64,000 bases of DNA, taken from contig DATKQS010000023.1 in the NCBI GenBank assembly GCA_035532555.1, positions 27,638-91,637 of the forward strand, given 5' to 3'. The notes beneath the pieces were generated by a model. It saw only the letters and a list, made by a program, of their open reading frames with translations, made no database searches and had not been told where the DNA came from. This stretch comes from Thermoplasmata archaeon. Lineage in GTDB: Archaea > Thermoplasmatota > Thermoplasmata > Lutacidiplasmatales > UBA184. The number at the start of each line of letters is the position of its first letter. Position 1 is the stretch's first letter. The position numbers were made by a program, and so were the translations under genes. Positions 49,566-58,853 of this stretch are shown here, one piece after another.

Positions 49566-49846
49566 GGAGCTACCGGACCGAGATCGCGATTCTGCTCGAG
49601 ATCCTTCGGGCGATGGATGCCGGCGAGGTAACGCTAGCGCGGCTCTCCCATACGGTCAATGTACCGTATCGCCGGCTCGAGGAGTATGCCGATGAACTCT
49701 GTCGTCGCAAGCTGGCCGAAGAGGTGCCGGGCGATGAAGGCTCGGACCGGGCGACCCGTTTTCGCGTCACAGACGAGGGCCGGAAGTTCATGACCGAGGC
49801 CCGGCAGTTCGAGTGGTTCCTTCACTCGTACGGAATTCAACTGTGA
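49562..49846 (+). CDS. Small winged-helix transcription factor
   Basis: A 94-residue DNA-binding protein of the archaeal PadR/DUF-like winged-helix type: IAILLEILRAMDAGEVTLAR, then NVPYRRLEEYADELCRRKLA and the wing RATRFRVTDEGRKFMTEA. ATG 49562 overlaps the stop of the membrane protein. Possibly controlled by that partner. Confidence 0.82.
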   Translation: MRSYRTEIAILLEILRAMDAGEVTLARLSHTVNVPYRRLEEYADELCRRKLAEEVPGDEGSDRATRFRVTDEGRKFMTEARQFEWFLHSYGIQL

Positions 49847-50431
49847 CATTCTCCCACGAACGAGTGGAGGCATCCTCTCCGACCTCTTCCTGCCCTACGT
49901 GGGGTCGAGCGCGCTTTCCGTCTCGTCAACCGCATCCGTCGCCCCCTCTGCATTGAAATCAGGATCGAGCTGCTGCAGATGCAGCTCCTCACCTCCTGGA
50001 TGACTTGGATAAGTACGCCCACGAGGCCTACATCGCCGCGTTCAGGTAACGGTCCAGCTCGGGAGACCGCAGGGCAGGTGGGGAGGACTCTCTGGGGGGG
50101 GGTCGGCAAGCCTCTCGGGCGGGGAGCGGGTCTGGGGGTGGCTCTTGGAGGGGGCTCGAGGTCGAGACCCGAGTGAGCACACCCCCCTCAATGCAGATGG
50201 AAAGAGTCGGCGCACCAGACCGCCGCCCAAGCACTGCGGGAGCGAGGAACGCCACCCTGGCATACGCAGGTAGTCACGCAGAGCGCACCAGGGACTCCCA
50301 CGATACGTGCACCGGGTTGGGAAGGGCCCGACACCAACGATCTGACTCGACGACACTTAACCCGGACTCGACTTCAAGAAGAAAAAGGGAAGAAGGAAAG
50401 GGTTGGGTGATGGCCCCCCGCGGGGACCCTC
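49847..50431. other. Intergenic region with no supported gene
   Basis: About 585 nt downstream of both flanking genes. G-rich runs at 50090-50165 could act as termination or structure, but no clear hairpin plus T-run is present. No ORF is convincing. Confidence 0.4.
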
Positions 50432-53400
50432 CTAGGGCGTCTTAGGTGCCTCGTACGCCTTCGGCGGTTCCGCCGGAGGGCGCCGCTGTCCGAGTCGGGT
50501 CAGGAGCACTGCCGCCAAGGCCAGCGTGATGATGACCAAGACGATCACCACGTAGAGCAGGACCATCGCCGTGTTCAGGTTCGAGGACGTCGCCGAGCTG
50601 TTCACACTCGCCTGGAGGGTTCCGAGGTTCGTCTGAATCGTGGCGATACCGTTGCTGATCGACGTCACATTGCCGGTCAGAGTCCCGAGGTCCGTCTGGA
50701 TCGTAGCGACACCGTGGCTGATCGACGTTACCGTCGTCCCGATCGAGGCCAGCGAAGCCGACATCGTCCCGAGGGTCGAGGTGATCGTGGCGAGCGTGCC
50801 GGTCACGGACGTCAACTGGGCCCCGATCGCGGTGAGGCTCACCTGGATCTGACCAACATCGGTCGTCAGCGTCGCTACTCCGCTCGCGATCGACGCGACG
50901 TTCGCGTTCAGCGCGGTGAGCGTCGTGTCCACCTGACCGAGCGTGGTGTTCAGGATGATCACGTTGTTCGACACGGTCGTCACCGTCGCCCCGATCGCGG
51001 AGAGAGCTGCCGTCACGGTGCCGAGCGTGGTGGTGATGCTGACGATCCCGTTCTCGATGTTCGCGATCCCGGCAGCGTTGGCGCTGACGGTCGCGTTGAT
51101 CGCCTTAAGGGTCGTCGTCATCGTCCCGAACGAGGTCGTGATCTCCGCCACCAAGCCGTTGATGGCTACCACCGACGCGTTCAGCTCCGCCAAGGGCACC
51201 TTCATCGCCGTCGTCACGCCCGCGCTCACCTCAGAAACGATCGTCGCGACCTGGCCCGGGGTGATCCCCGTGATCAGCGCACCGTTCCCCGAAACAAGCG
51301 TGGTCGGATAGGTGAGCGCAAAGAGCTGCGCGCTCCTGTAGCTGTTGACCACCTGGGTGCCCGCGTACGTGTAGGTGGCGATCGAACTGAGGGCGACCCC
51401 GGCGGTAGCCGATGGCCCCATCACCCCGATCGTGTACTCATACCCGCCCCTCGTTATGCCATTGAGCGCCACCGAGACGATCGAATAGCCCGTAGTGGCC
51501 GTGCTCACTGCAACGCCCGTCACACCCGTGAAGGTCCCGGGGAAGACGAAGGCTGTCGTGAGTGTGACGTACGTGACCACATTGACCACGGTCGTGATGC
51601 TGGGGGTGGCGGCCACCGGCGAGGTCACGCCCGAGAGGCTCGTGGTGGTCGTGGTGGTCGTAACCGGAGTGATGCTGTACGACACGAACCAGTAGTTGCC
51701 CGGCATCCCGTTCGGCATCACGAAGGTGACGCTGATGGTGGTAGCGGGTCCCACCAGTGGGGCGACGTCATAGCTCGCGAACGCGGAGCCGTTCAGGTAA
51801 GCCGTCACGATGTAGAACGATACACCCGCCACAACGAAAGGTGTCAGCGATACCGCGATCGACTGTCCCGGGAACGCGTAGGCGGGAGCCAATTGCGCGA
51901 CCTCCACCGTGACAAAGAGCGTTGTGGACGTAGCCGTGCTGGACGCTGCTGCCACATCGAGGTAGTACGTCCCGGTCGTGAGCGAGGCCGGCAGAGATAC
52001 CGACACGCCTGCTCCCAGGTCTCCGGCCCCGTCCGTGGTGAACGTGCTGATGAAGTCAGCCGGTGCGAACGTCGCGGACGCGGTGAGGTAGACGTTGTAG
52101 ACCGTGTCCGGTAGGAGGGAGTTCGCGAAGATCCCCACGCTGCTTCCCGCGGGAGCCGACACACCGTTGTAGCCCAGGTAGTCCGTCGCCGGTGCGCCCC
52201 CGTTGTCAAGGAATGACGATACGTCGAGCGCGACCGCCGGGATCGTCTCATAGTACCAGCTCGCGCCGGTGATCGTCGCACCGGACGTCAGGCTGAACTG
52301 GACGAGATACGGAATCCCTCCGAGAGCTGCCGCGAGCGATACGAAGACCGCTTGGCCGCCGTTCGCGTCCGTGGTGGCAGCCGTCGTCCCGGACATCCCG
52401 TAGACGGTAATCGCGACCGAGGTCGTTGCGGGGAAGTTGTAGAGGTCGAACTCCATGCCGTACCCGATGTCGTTCCCCAAGCCCAGGTTGGGATAGCCCG
52501 TGAACGGATTCGCCGCGGTTCCCGAGCCACCGACGATAGTGCTCATAGCCGCGCTGAACACCACGGTTGCCCCGGTGGCGCCAGCCGTGCTGACGATGAA
52601 CTCGTAGTCCGTAAAGAGAGCGGTCTTCGCCGAGCTCTCCAGGGCCAGCGTGTGCACGCCGTTCGTTACCAAAGCGGGGATCACGAATACAACGGTCGCA
52701 CTGCCGGCGACGGGGTAGCTCGCCACGGGCGTGAAGGTGGTGTGGGTCGTCGAGAGCACGACCACCGTCCCGTCGATGTAGAACGAGAACGGCGCGGTAA
52801 ACGGAGCCGTCTCGGGCGTGATCGGTGCGTCGCTGGGAACGAGCTTCGAGACGGACGCGGTAATCCTGTCTCCCGGTGCGCTGGAGAACACGCCTGAGCC
52901 GGTCCAGCTTACCACGGCGCCGCCGACCGCGTAGTATGTGGCAGTGTCCGCAGTCGGTGCGACGGTGATCGTCTTAGGCGTGCCGGTGGCAACCGAGGCA
53001 TGGTACGAGAGCGGATACGTGATCGTCAGCACGCCGATGCCGTTCGTCTGGAACTGCGTCGGACTGATGACACTCCCGTTCGAGATTGTCACCAGGGGGA
53101 TTCCGTAGTAGGAATAGTAGGCAAGAGCGTGGAGGAGCCCACTATCCGTGATGCCCTCGGCCGTATACGGGCCGACAGCGTTCACGGAAACCGTCACCAT
53201 CGATCCAGCGGCCGCGTACTCGCCGTTCAGCAGCGAGCCACTCGAGTCCGTAATCGCGACCGTCAGCAGGACGGTGAAGGACGCCGAGGCGCTGTAGCCA
53301 CCGCCCGCCGCGCTCACCAGGTAGACGCCACCCGGGACCATCGGCACGACCGTCGTCAGCTGTGCGAAGCCGTTTGCGTCCGTGCTCAGTGTGAAGATCG

Positions 53401-54715
53401 ACGAGTCGAAGTAGATCGAAACCGTCCCCGATGCCTGGAAGCCGTACACTGTCACCAGGAGGGGATCGCCTACGGTTCCCGTCGTCGAGGATGTAATCTC
53501 ATCGAGCAACACCAGGTGCGGGAGGTGGCCCGGGATCGATACATAGACCGCGGCGGTGAACGTATCCGTAGCCGCGGGGGCGGTGGGTGTAATCACGACG
53601 TTCACCGGGCCGTAGGCAACGATCTTGGCGCTGAGGGTCGCCGTCACGGTGAAGCCACCGCTTGCGGAGACCGGGACCACAGCGTGGTACGTGGTGATGC
53701 CCCCGATGGTAATCGATGGCACCGGAAGGGCGGGGGTGGAGGCGGCAATCGACTGGCCTGCCACGAAGCCTGTCCCGGTGATTGTGAAGATCGAGCCCGA
53801 GGCACCCTGGGTGCTTCCGGGAGAGATCGAGATCGCCGGCTCGACGTTCATCGTCGAGTCGGCCGTGATGCCCCCGCTCGGGAACGATACCGATGCCGCG
53901 TTCGTCTCCTGGGCGACAATCGCGTAGGAGCTAATGACTGGACTATAGGGCGCGGCACCCGTTGCCTGCGTGCCGCTCAGGGCAGGAACGTTGAAGGACG
54001 CCGTCGCCGGAAGGTTTCCCGCTGCCGTCGCCGTGAAGGTTGCGAGCACCGGGGCTCCTGTTACCGGAGACCCACCGAGGGTTGCAGGCGCTTGGTTGAG
54101 GTAGAGCGTGACCGTCGCCCCCGCGTCCCAGCCGGTCCCTGAAACCGCATCGGCCGAGCCGACGGTAGTGGGCGTGGTGACGACGAGCGTTGGCGCCGCG
54201 GCCGTCACTGTGATCGGCACAGCGGCGGTGTACGTCGCGGTAGGCGCGGAAACACAGCCAGCGTGGTCAGTGACGGCGATGTAGTAGGAGCCAGTCGCGG
54301 TCACGACGGCGCCGCCACCAGACAGCGGGACGGCGGCGTTCGTGAACGTGGTGCCGGCGAGGGAAACCTGATAGGTTCCAACCTGCGCAACTGCGCCGGC
54401 GAAACCGATAGTGGCGCTGACACAGAAGTAGACAAGCGCGTTCCCTGTGAAGGTTGCTCCGCTAGCGGTTACGACCGTCGAAGCGAGCCCGCCAGCAAAC
54501 GTGAATACATTGGGGTTCGCGGTCAATGTGAACGGAGCCGTAGTGGGAGGAGCCACTCCTGGCGCCGCGTAGGCTTGAGCTCCGTGAGCTCCTGCGGTCG
54601 ATGACGCCACCGCGGGCGCCGCCGCAACCGCCACTAGCGCCACCGACAACACCATCAGCGCCGCTACAATCACTGTCAGGACAAGCCCGCCCGTCGTCTT
54701 TCCGTTGTTCGTCAT
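50432..54715 (-). CDS. Candidate S-layer protein with coiled-coil stalk and C-terminal anchor
   Basis: A 1427-residue surface protein. Signal peptide in the first 35 residues (GLVLTVIVAALMVLSVALVA), then roughly 1000 residues of Thr/Val/Ala/Gly-rich beta domains. Residues about 1185-1380 are a regular helical stalk with repeats such as ISNGIATIQTNLGTLQ. A membrane helix (about 1388-1410) and a short charged tail (RPPAEPPKAYEAPKTP) end it. This stalk-plus-anchor plan resembles archaeal S-layer subunits. ATG 54715 is preferred over TTG 54733. The TATA box TTTTAAATACC (about 54765-54775) is strong. Confidence 0.75.
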   Translation of the reverse strand: MTNNGKTTGGLVLTVIVAALMVLSVALVAVAAAPAVASSTAGAHGAQAYAAPGVAPPTTAPFTLTANPNVFTFAGGLASTVVTASGATFTGNALVYFCVSATIGFAGAVAQVGTYQVSLAGTTFTNAAVPLSGGGAVVTATGSYYIAVTDHAGCVSAPTATYTAAVPITVTAAAPTLVVTTPTTVGSADAVSGTGWDAGATVTLYLNQAPATLGGSPVTGAPVLATFTATAAGNLPATASFNVPALSGTQATGAAPYSPVISSYAIVAQETNAASVSFPSGGITADSTMNVEPAISISPGSTQGASGSIFTITGTGFVAGQSIAASTPALPVPSITIGGITTYHAVVPVSASGGFTVTATLSAKIVAYGPVNVVITPTAPAATDTFTAAVYVSIPGHLPHLVLLDEITSSTTGTVGDPLLVTVYGFQASGTVSIYFDSSIFTLSTDANGFAQLTTVVPMVPGGVYLVSAAGGGYSASASFTVLLTVAITDSSGSLLNGEYAAAGSMVTVSVNAVGPYTAEGITDSGLLHALAYYSYYGIPLVTISNGSVISPTQFQTNGIGVLTITYPLSYHASVATGTPKTITVAPTADTATYYAVGGAVVSWTGSGVFSSAPGDRITASVSKLVPSDAPITPETAPFTAPFSFYIDGTVVVLSTTHTTFTPVASYPVAGSATVVFVIPALVTNGVHTLALESSAKTALFTDYEFIVSTAGATGATVVFSAAMSTIVGGSGTAANPFTGYPNLGLGNDIGYGMEFDLYNFPATTSVAITVYGMSGTTAATTDANGGQAVFVSLAAALGGIPYLVQFSLTSGATITGASWYYETIPAVALDVSSFLDNGGAPATDYLGYNGVSAPAGSSVGIFANSLLPDTVYNVYLTASATFAPADFISTFTTDGAGDLGAGVSVSLPASLTTGTYYLDVAAASSTATSTTLFVTVEVAQLAPAYAFPGQSIAVSLTPFVVAGVSFYIVTAYLNGSAFASYDVAPLVGPATTISVTFVMPNGMPGNYWFVSYSITPVTTTTTTTSLSGVTSPVAATPSITTVVNVVTYVTLTTAFVFPGTFTGVTGVAVSTATTGYSIVSVALNGITRGGYEYTIGVMGPSATAGVALSSIATYTYAGTQVVNSYRSAQLFALTYPTTLVSGNGALITGITPGQVATIVSEVSAGVTTAMKVPLAELNASVVAINGLVAEITTSFGTMTTTLKAINATVSANAAGIANIENGIVSITTTLGTVTAALSAIGATVTTVSNNVIILNTTLGQVDTTLTALNANVASIASGVATLTTDVGQIQVSLTAIGAQLTSVTGTLATITSTLGTMSASLASIGTTVTSISHGVATIQTDLGTLTGNVTSISNGIATIQTNLGTLQASVNSSATSSNLNTAMVLLYVVIVLVIITLALAAVLLTRLGQRRPPAEPPKAYEAPKTP

Positions 54716-55106
54716 CGCTTTCTGTCCCGGCAAGGCCGAGTACTGAGAGGACCGAGTTCGGCCCTGGTATTTAAAACATAGGAACGATTCGTCATAACGA
54801 GAGCCGGGCGTAGTCGTCGGACCGACCGGTGGCCCGCCGACACGCGCTCGGGTGGAGAGGCGGTCTCGCCGGGCTCAACGCCCCGGCCATGATGGAGGCG
54901 TCGGTCGCTGCCAAGCTCACGCGGCCATTGATCTCGGACGACGACACGAACTCGCCTGGCTCGGAGCATGTCCCGGGCTCTGCCCCGACGAGCGCGCGGA
55001 GCCGACCCGCCGCCTCGGCGAGCCGTTCCCCCGGCCGCGGGTGGTCGGAGAGACGAACGAGCGATCGGCGTCGGTCGCTCGCGGGATCGGAGCGGCGCCG
55101 AGCGGA
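54716..55106. other. Intergenic region including the S-layer promoter
   Basis: About 390 nt. Minus-strand TTTTAAATACC at 54765-54775 is the TATA box for the S-layer candidate (start expected near 54743). The rest holds no supported gene. Confidence 0.5.
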
Positions 55107-55862
55107 CTACGCCTTTCGCCCCTTCCTTCCCGGGGCTCGCGACGACGATGCGCGGGAAGCCGACATCGCGGCCCGGTGCGTCTCCTTAGCTAGGAGCAGC
55201 AGCGCCTTCGACAGCTTCTCCAGATTCTTGTCGATCCGCAACAGGGTCTTGCCGATGCTTCCGTAGGAGCGGTCCACCCGATCGAACCGTACGCTCATGT
55301 CCTCGTGCATCCGGTTGAGGCTCTTCTCCAAGCGTCGGTTCCCGTCCCGAACCTCCGCCCCGACGCCGCGGACCTCGGCCCGGACGCCCCGGACCTCCGC
55401 CCCGACACCTTGCACCTCCCGACCGACCCGATCCACCTTCTCTCCCACTTTACGCGTCTCGGCCAGGGTTTCCCTGCCGAGCGACTCCAAGGACCCCAGC
55501 CGGGTGTCCATCGAGCCCAGCACACGATTCCCCTGCTCCATCCGCTCCAAGGTTTCGATCGGCAGGCTCCCCCTCCCCACCTCGAAGTCGGTCAGGCCCG
55601 GGTCCGGCGGAAGCTCCTCCACCCGCATCACTTCCTTCGGGCGGCTGCGGCCCTCCGAGCCGCTGACGGCCTTGCGGAACTCCTCCAACGTCTCCGGGGG
55701 ACCCTGGACGACGATCTCGACCCGGTGCGGGTCGTTCTCGTCGTTCACCACGGAGCCGACCAAGCCGCGCTGCTCGGCCTGGTCGCGGACCCGTTCCCGG
55801 TAGCCCACCAACTGGACGAGCCCGCGCGCCTCCAGCCGCCACCGTGTGAGTGCTTCCGTCAT
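55107..55862 (-). CDS. Acylphosphatase domain fused to a long coiled coil
   Basis: A 251-residue protein. Residues 8-90 match acylphosphatase: GLVQLVGYRERVRDQAEQRG with the catalytic Arg in YRERV, and the catalytic Asn in GSVVNDENDPHRVEIVVQG. Residues 100-235 form a coiled coil with a tandem heptad (GVGAEVRGVRAEVRGV). The C-terminal tail is Arg/Ser-rich. Acylphosphatases are normally about 95 residues alone; this fusion is not one I know. The TATA box TTATATG (about 55889-55895) is about 30 nt before the ATG: leaderless. Confidence 0.82.
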   Translation of the reverse strand: MTEALTRWRLEARGLVQLVGYRERVRDQAEQRGLVGSVVNDENDPHRVEIVVQGPPETLEEFRKAVSGSEGRSRPKEVMRVEELPPDPGLTDFEVGRGSLPIETLERMEQGNRVLGSMDTRLGSLESLGRETLAETRKVGEKVDRVGREVQGVGAEVRGVRAEVRGVGAEVRDGNRRLEKSLNRMHEDMSVRFDRVDRSYGSIGKTLLRIDKNLEKLSKALLLLAKETHRAAMSASRASSSRAPGRKGRKA

Positions 55863-55968
55863 GCGCCCATGCTCCACACGGGGACCTTCCCATATAATCC
55901 TACGCCGGGCAGGACACCTATGTCGGCACACGAAGGTCGACGTCCAATCGCCTCGACCCGCGGCCCGC

Positions 55969-56424
55969 TCAAGCCTCGGCCTCCTCGTCTTCCTGCGTGA
56001 CCCGCTCGACCCAGACGATCACGCCCGGCGCCCCGTAATCCTTCTCGGCCTCGAGACGCACCACCTGCGAGTCGTCCCTCCACACGATCCCCGTCAGGCC
56101 GTCCAAGCAAGCCCGGCAGAGTTTGTCGAGGTCCGGCCGTCGGGCCGGCCACATCCGCACCTTCTTTGGCGCGCTCTTCGGCTTCGGCACTCGGAACGTC
56201 AGCGTCACGGCCAGCGGATCCTCCCATAGGCTCGTCGGCGCGTACTGCTGGGCCACGTCGGAGACGAGGCGCCGCCACACCGCGAGCCCCCGGTTCGCCG
56301 ACGTGATGTGGACCTTCCCGTCGGCGACGAACCCCCGCGCACTCCCTTGGGGCGCCGGGACCCCCCGAACCTCGAAGGCGATCATATTCACGCTCACGAC
56401 TTCACCGGGCCCCTTCTCAGCCAC
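55969..56424 (-). CDS. rusA: RusA-family Holliday junction resolvase
   Basis: A 151-residue endonuclease that resolves four-way DNA junctions, usually found on viruses and proviruses. Signature: RRPDLDKLCRACLDGLTGIV followed by WRDDSQVVRLEAEKDYG, with the catalytic Asp cluster; N-terminal GVPAPQGSARGF is also typical. Met14 (56385) is a plausible shorter start. Overlaps the preceding gene by 31 nt, as in compact viral operons. Confidence 0.9.
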   Translation of the reverse strand: MAEKGPGEVVSVNMIAFEVRGVPAPQGSARGFVADGKVHITSANRGLAVWRRLVSDVAQQYAPTSLWEDPLAVTLTFRVPKPKSAPKKVRMWPARRPDLDKLCRACLDGLTGIVWRDDSQVVRLEAEKDYGAPGVIVWVERVTQEDEEAEA

Positions 56425-57038
56425 TCGCGGACTTCCCCGACAGCCGCCAGTGCCTCCTGTGCCTTGAGCACCAAGCTCTCCCTCAGGCGCTCCGTGAACT
56501 TCGCATCCGTCTCGCCATCGGCTGCGTACAGCGCGACCTCGGCGCGCAGCGATTCGTACTCCGCCAGACGAAGCGTGAACCCGATCCTCGCCCAGTCCCT
56601 TCCCGCCTCGGGCCCCGGCTCGCCGGAGTTCCCCCCGGCGAGAGTGAAAGGCTGCAGTTGTTCGGGAGACGACTCCGTCGCATGTTGGGGCCGCGGATCG
56701 GTTCTCCGTACTGGCTCCGGGGCCGGCTTCGTCATGGGATGGGGCTCAACCTCCCTGTCGGGTCGAGCCGGCCTTGAGCAAGACCCTGCGTGGCGAAATC
56801 GCCTCGATTCTCGGTCCCATTCAAGCGTGCGGATCGGCGTTCCGGCTGGCAGGATTCCAGCGCAGCCGGAGCACCGCAGGTCCTTGCGGAGCCTCTCGTC
56901 GCGCCCTTCGGCCGTGTTCGGCGCTATCCTCTGTCCCGCTTCGTGTCCCCCGATGGCTCCTGTACCTGTCGACATCACGTTCCCTCGGTCTACGGTAGCC
57001 GGTTCGGCGGTGCACCCGGCATAGTCCTTCCGAGGCAC
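56394..57038 (-). CDS. Unknown protein in the RusA unit
   Basis: A 214-residue protein, not recognised. It has a CSGC pair (LRCSGCAGILPAGTPI) followed by HAGSC, maybe a small zinc site, a Pro/Arg-rich middle, and a helical C-terminus (GFTLRLAEYESLRAEVALYA). Start uncertain: Met22 or Met102 are possible. Its coupling to rusA suggests a provirus-derived DNA-processing unit. Confidence 0.5.
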   Translation of the reverse strand: MPRKDYAGCTAEPATVDRGNVMSTGTGAIGGHEAGQRIAPNTAEGRDERLRKDLRCSGCAGILPAGTPIRTLEWDRESRRFRHAGSCSRPARPDREVEPHPMTKPAPEPVRRTDPRPQHATESSPEQLQPFTLAGGNSGEPGPEAGRDWARIGFTLRLAEYESLRAEVALYAADGETDAKFTERLRESLVLKAQEALAAVGEVREWLRRGPVKS

Positions 57039-57430
57039 GACTCATGCGCGTCTTCCCTACTCAGAGCCACAGCGGCACGTGCGGAGGAGTGACCGACCCT
57101 CGCGCCAGCTCTTGGCCGCTACGGTCCACCGCCCCCAGGCGTGCGTCCTTCCCAGGACCGAAACGGAAACAGCGCGAGCCGGCTCGCCGTCGCCCCTTCG
57201 GCGTATCCGGGATCGCCAATACGGTGCATCTCGTTCGGCCAAACGTATGGACGAGCGAGGTCGGACCTGCCTCTCGGGTACCCGGGGATCAATCCCCTAC
57301 GAAATCGCGTTGGAATCCGCTATGCGATTGACCCCCGAAACCAATCTCGGATTATCGTGGGTAGAGGGTATCGCTGCGGGCGCGACACCGCCCTTATTGG
57401 CCCCGAAGGCGGTTGTGTTGAGAGGAACCG
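57039..57430. other. Intergenic region between divergent accessory genes
   Basis: About 390 nt. A 61-residue minus-strand frame (57057-57242) has no recognisable motif. No TATA box is convincing. Nothing else seen. Confidence 0.35.
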
Positions 57431-58783
57431 ATGGGGAGGCTCAGCAAGCAGCGCGAACGGGTCGTCGAAGAGCGAATGCGAGCGCACGCCGTGCGCGGCG
57501 CAGACCTTACGATCGCGGGTTATGCGCGAGCCGCGGGGGTCGGGTGGGAGACGGCGCGCGGGAAAATCAGGGCCCTTCAACTTCCCGTCCCTTCAGTGGC
57601 GGTACGGAGCACGAGCATGAGCACACCAGCCCGCAAGACCGTTCAGCCGACCTTCGGAGCATCCGAGCGAGAAGAGGGGCCGCGGCAGACCACGCTCGGC
57701 GAGCCCGTTCCCGAGGGCGGCCCCATCACCATCACCCCGGAGGCGTATCGGAAGGCCTACGAGGAAGCTCGCGCCGCCGGCCCGGAGACGCCGGTACGCA
57801 TCACGGTCCCGGCATCCCTTCTCGGAACCTCTCGGCCCGTGGAATCGCCGGTGAGCGCCCCTCCGACCAACCCGCGGGCCCTCGCGGCGGAAGGCGCCAA
57901 ACTCCCGCCCCCGAAGCCAACAACCGGCACTCCGGTCCCTCCCGAGCTTGCCCGTTCGACTGCACCTCCCGTGGTTACACGATACAGCTACGAGGGACTG
58001 TTGTACGGCGACGGGCCCTCGCTCCCTGATCCCGACGTCCTGCTCGGATTGGGCGCATTCGACTGGGGTCGCCAAGTAGAGAATCCACTGTCCGGGATCC
58101 AGGCGTACATCGCTCACGCACCCCGGGGCATGTCAGAGGAGGTCACCGAACCCGTGGCACGCTTGCTCGCGACCTATTCTTCCATCCGGTCCCGCCCCTT
58201 GCCGAGAGCGCCGGAAGGAAACCTGCCCTCTCCCGCCGTCCTTGCGCTCGTGGCCGACGAGGTCCGCGGAGATGTCCTAGACCTGAACGATTTTTGCGTA
58301 GTGTGCGCGCGCACGGCGCGATGCCCGCTACCGCCATTTCTTCCCTCGGAGCCGGGGCTCGAAGACCTCGGCCCCCTAATCGAGGACATCAGGCCCCTGA
58401 TGCACCCCGGGGACGCCCGTCGCCGCTTGAACAAGATCCCGTTCGCACTGGCTCTCTTCTCCGCCGATAGCGAGTGCGTGGCGGGCCGTCTCAAGGAGGG
58501 TTTCGAGGGTGCGCTTCTTCTCCCCTACGTTCGGGAGGCGATTGCTAAGGTGATTCTTGAGGCGAACGGAAGAACGGTGGAACGTGTGTTTAGGCGAGTG
58601 CTCCGGCGGTATGAGGACGAGCGCCACGCCTGGTACATGTCACCGAAGCCGGGGGGGCCACCCCCGTTCCGCCTACCGGACTTGTTGCGCACACGGATCG
58701 AACAGGCCGCCGCCGCCTCGGGAATGACGGTAGAGGAGTACATTCGAGCGCGGGTTCGAGCAGACTCGTTGCCGGACCGCTAG
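57431..58783 (+). CDS. Unknown accessory protein with N-terminal HTH-like segment
   Basis: A 450-residue protein, not recognised. Residues 15-50 resemble a helix-turn-helix (DLTIAGYARAAGVGWETARG). A Pro/Thr-rich linker (60-190) precedes a globular C-terminal domain with a cysteine pair (FCVVCARTARC). The last 40 residues (RTRIEQAAAASGMTVEEYIR) look like an RHH or anchor helix. Lies between the RusA unit and a transposon, so probably from the same integrated element. Confidence 0.55.
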   Translation: MGRLSKQRERVVEERMRAHAVRGADLTIAGYARAAGVGWETARGKIRALQLPVPSVAVRSTSMSTPARKTVQPTFGASEREEGPRQTTLGEPVPEGGPITITPEAYRKAYEEARAAGPETPVRITVPASLLGTSRPVESPVSAPPTNPRALAAEGAKLPPPKPTTGTPVPPELARSTAPPVVTRYSYEGLLYGDGPSLPDPDVLLGLGAFDWGRQVENPLSGIQAYIAHAPRGMSEEVTEPVARLLATYSSIRSRPLPRAPEGNLPSPAVLALVADEVRGDVLDLNDFCVVCARTARCPLPPFLPSEPGLEDLGPLIEDIRPLMHPGDARRRLNKIPFALALFSADSECVAGRLKEGFEGALLLPYVREAIAKVILEANGRTVERVFRRVLRRYEDERHAWYMSPKPGGPPPFRLPDLLRTRIEQAAAASGMTVEEYIRARVRADSLPDR

Positions 58784-58853
58784 GCTCGTCGCTACGCATC
58801 GCCAGTTACGGGGGCCACGAAACCAGAGCGTTAGAAAGTCGGAATAGCGCGAC

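Noticed and set aside
50640..51311. Regularly spaced repeats in the S-layer gene as a possible CRISPR array
   Set aside because: They are in-frame coding repeats of the coiled-coil stalk with codon-level variation, not identical repeats with unique spacers.
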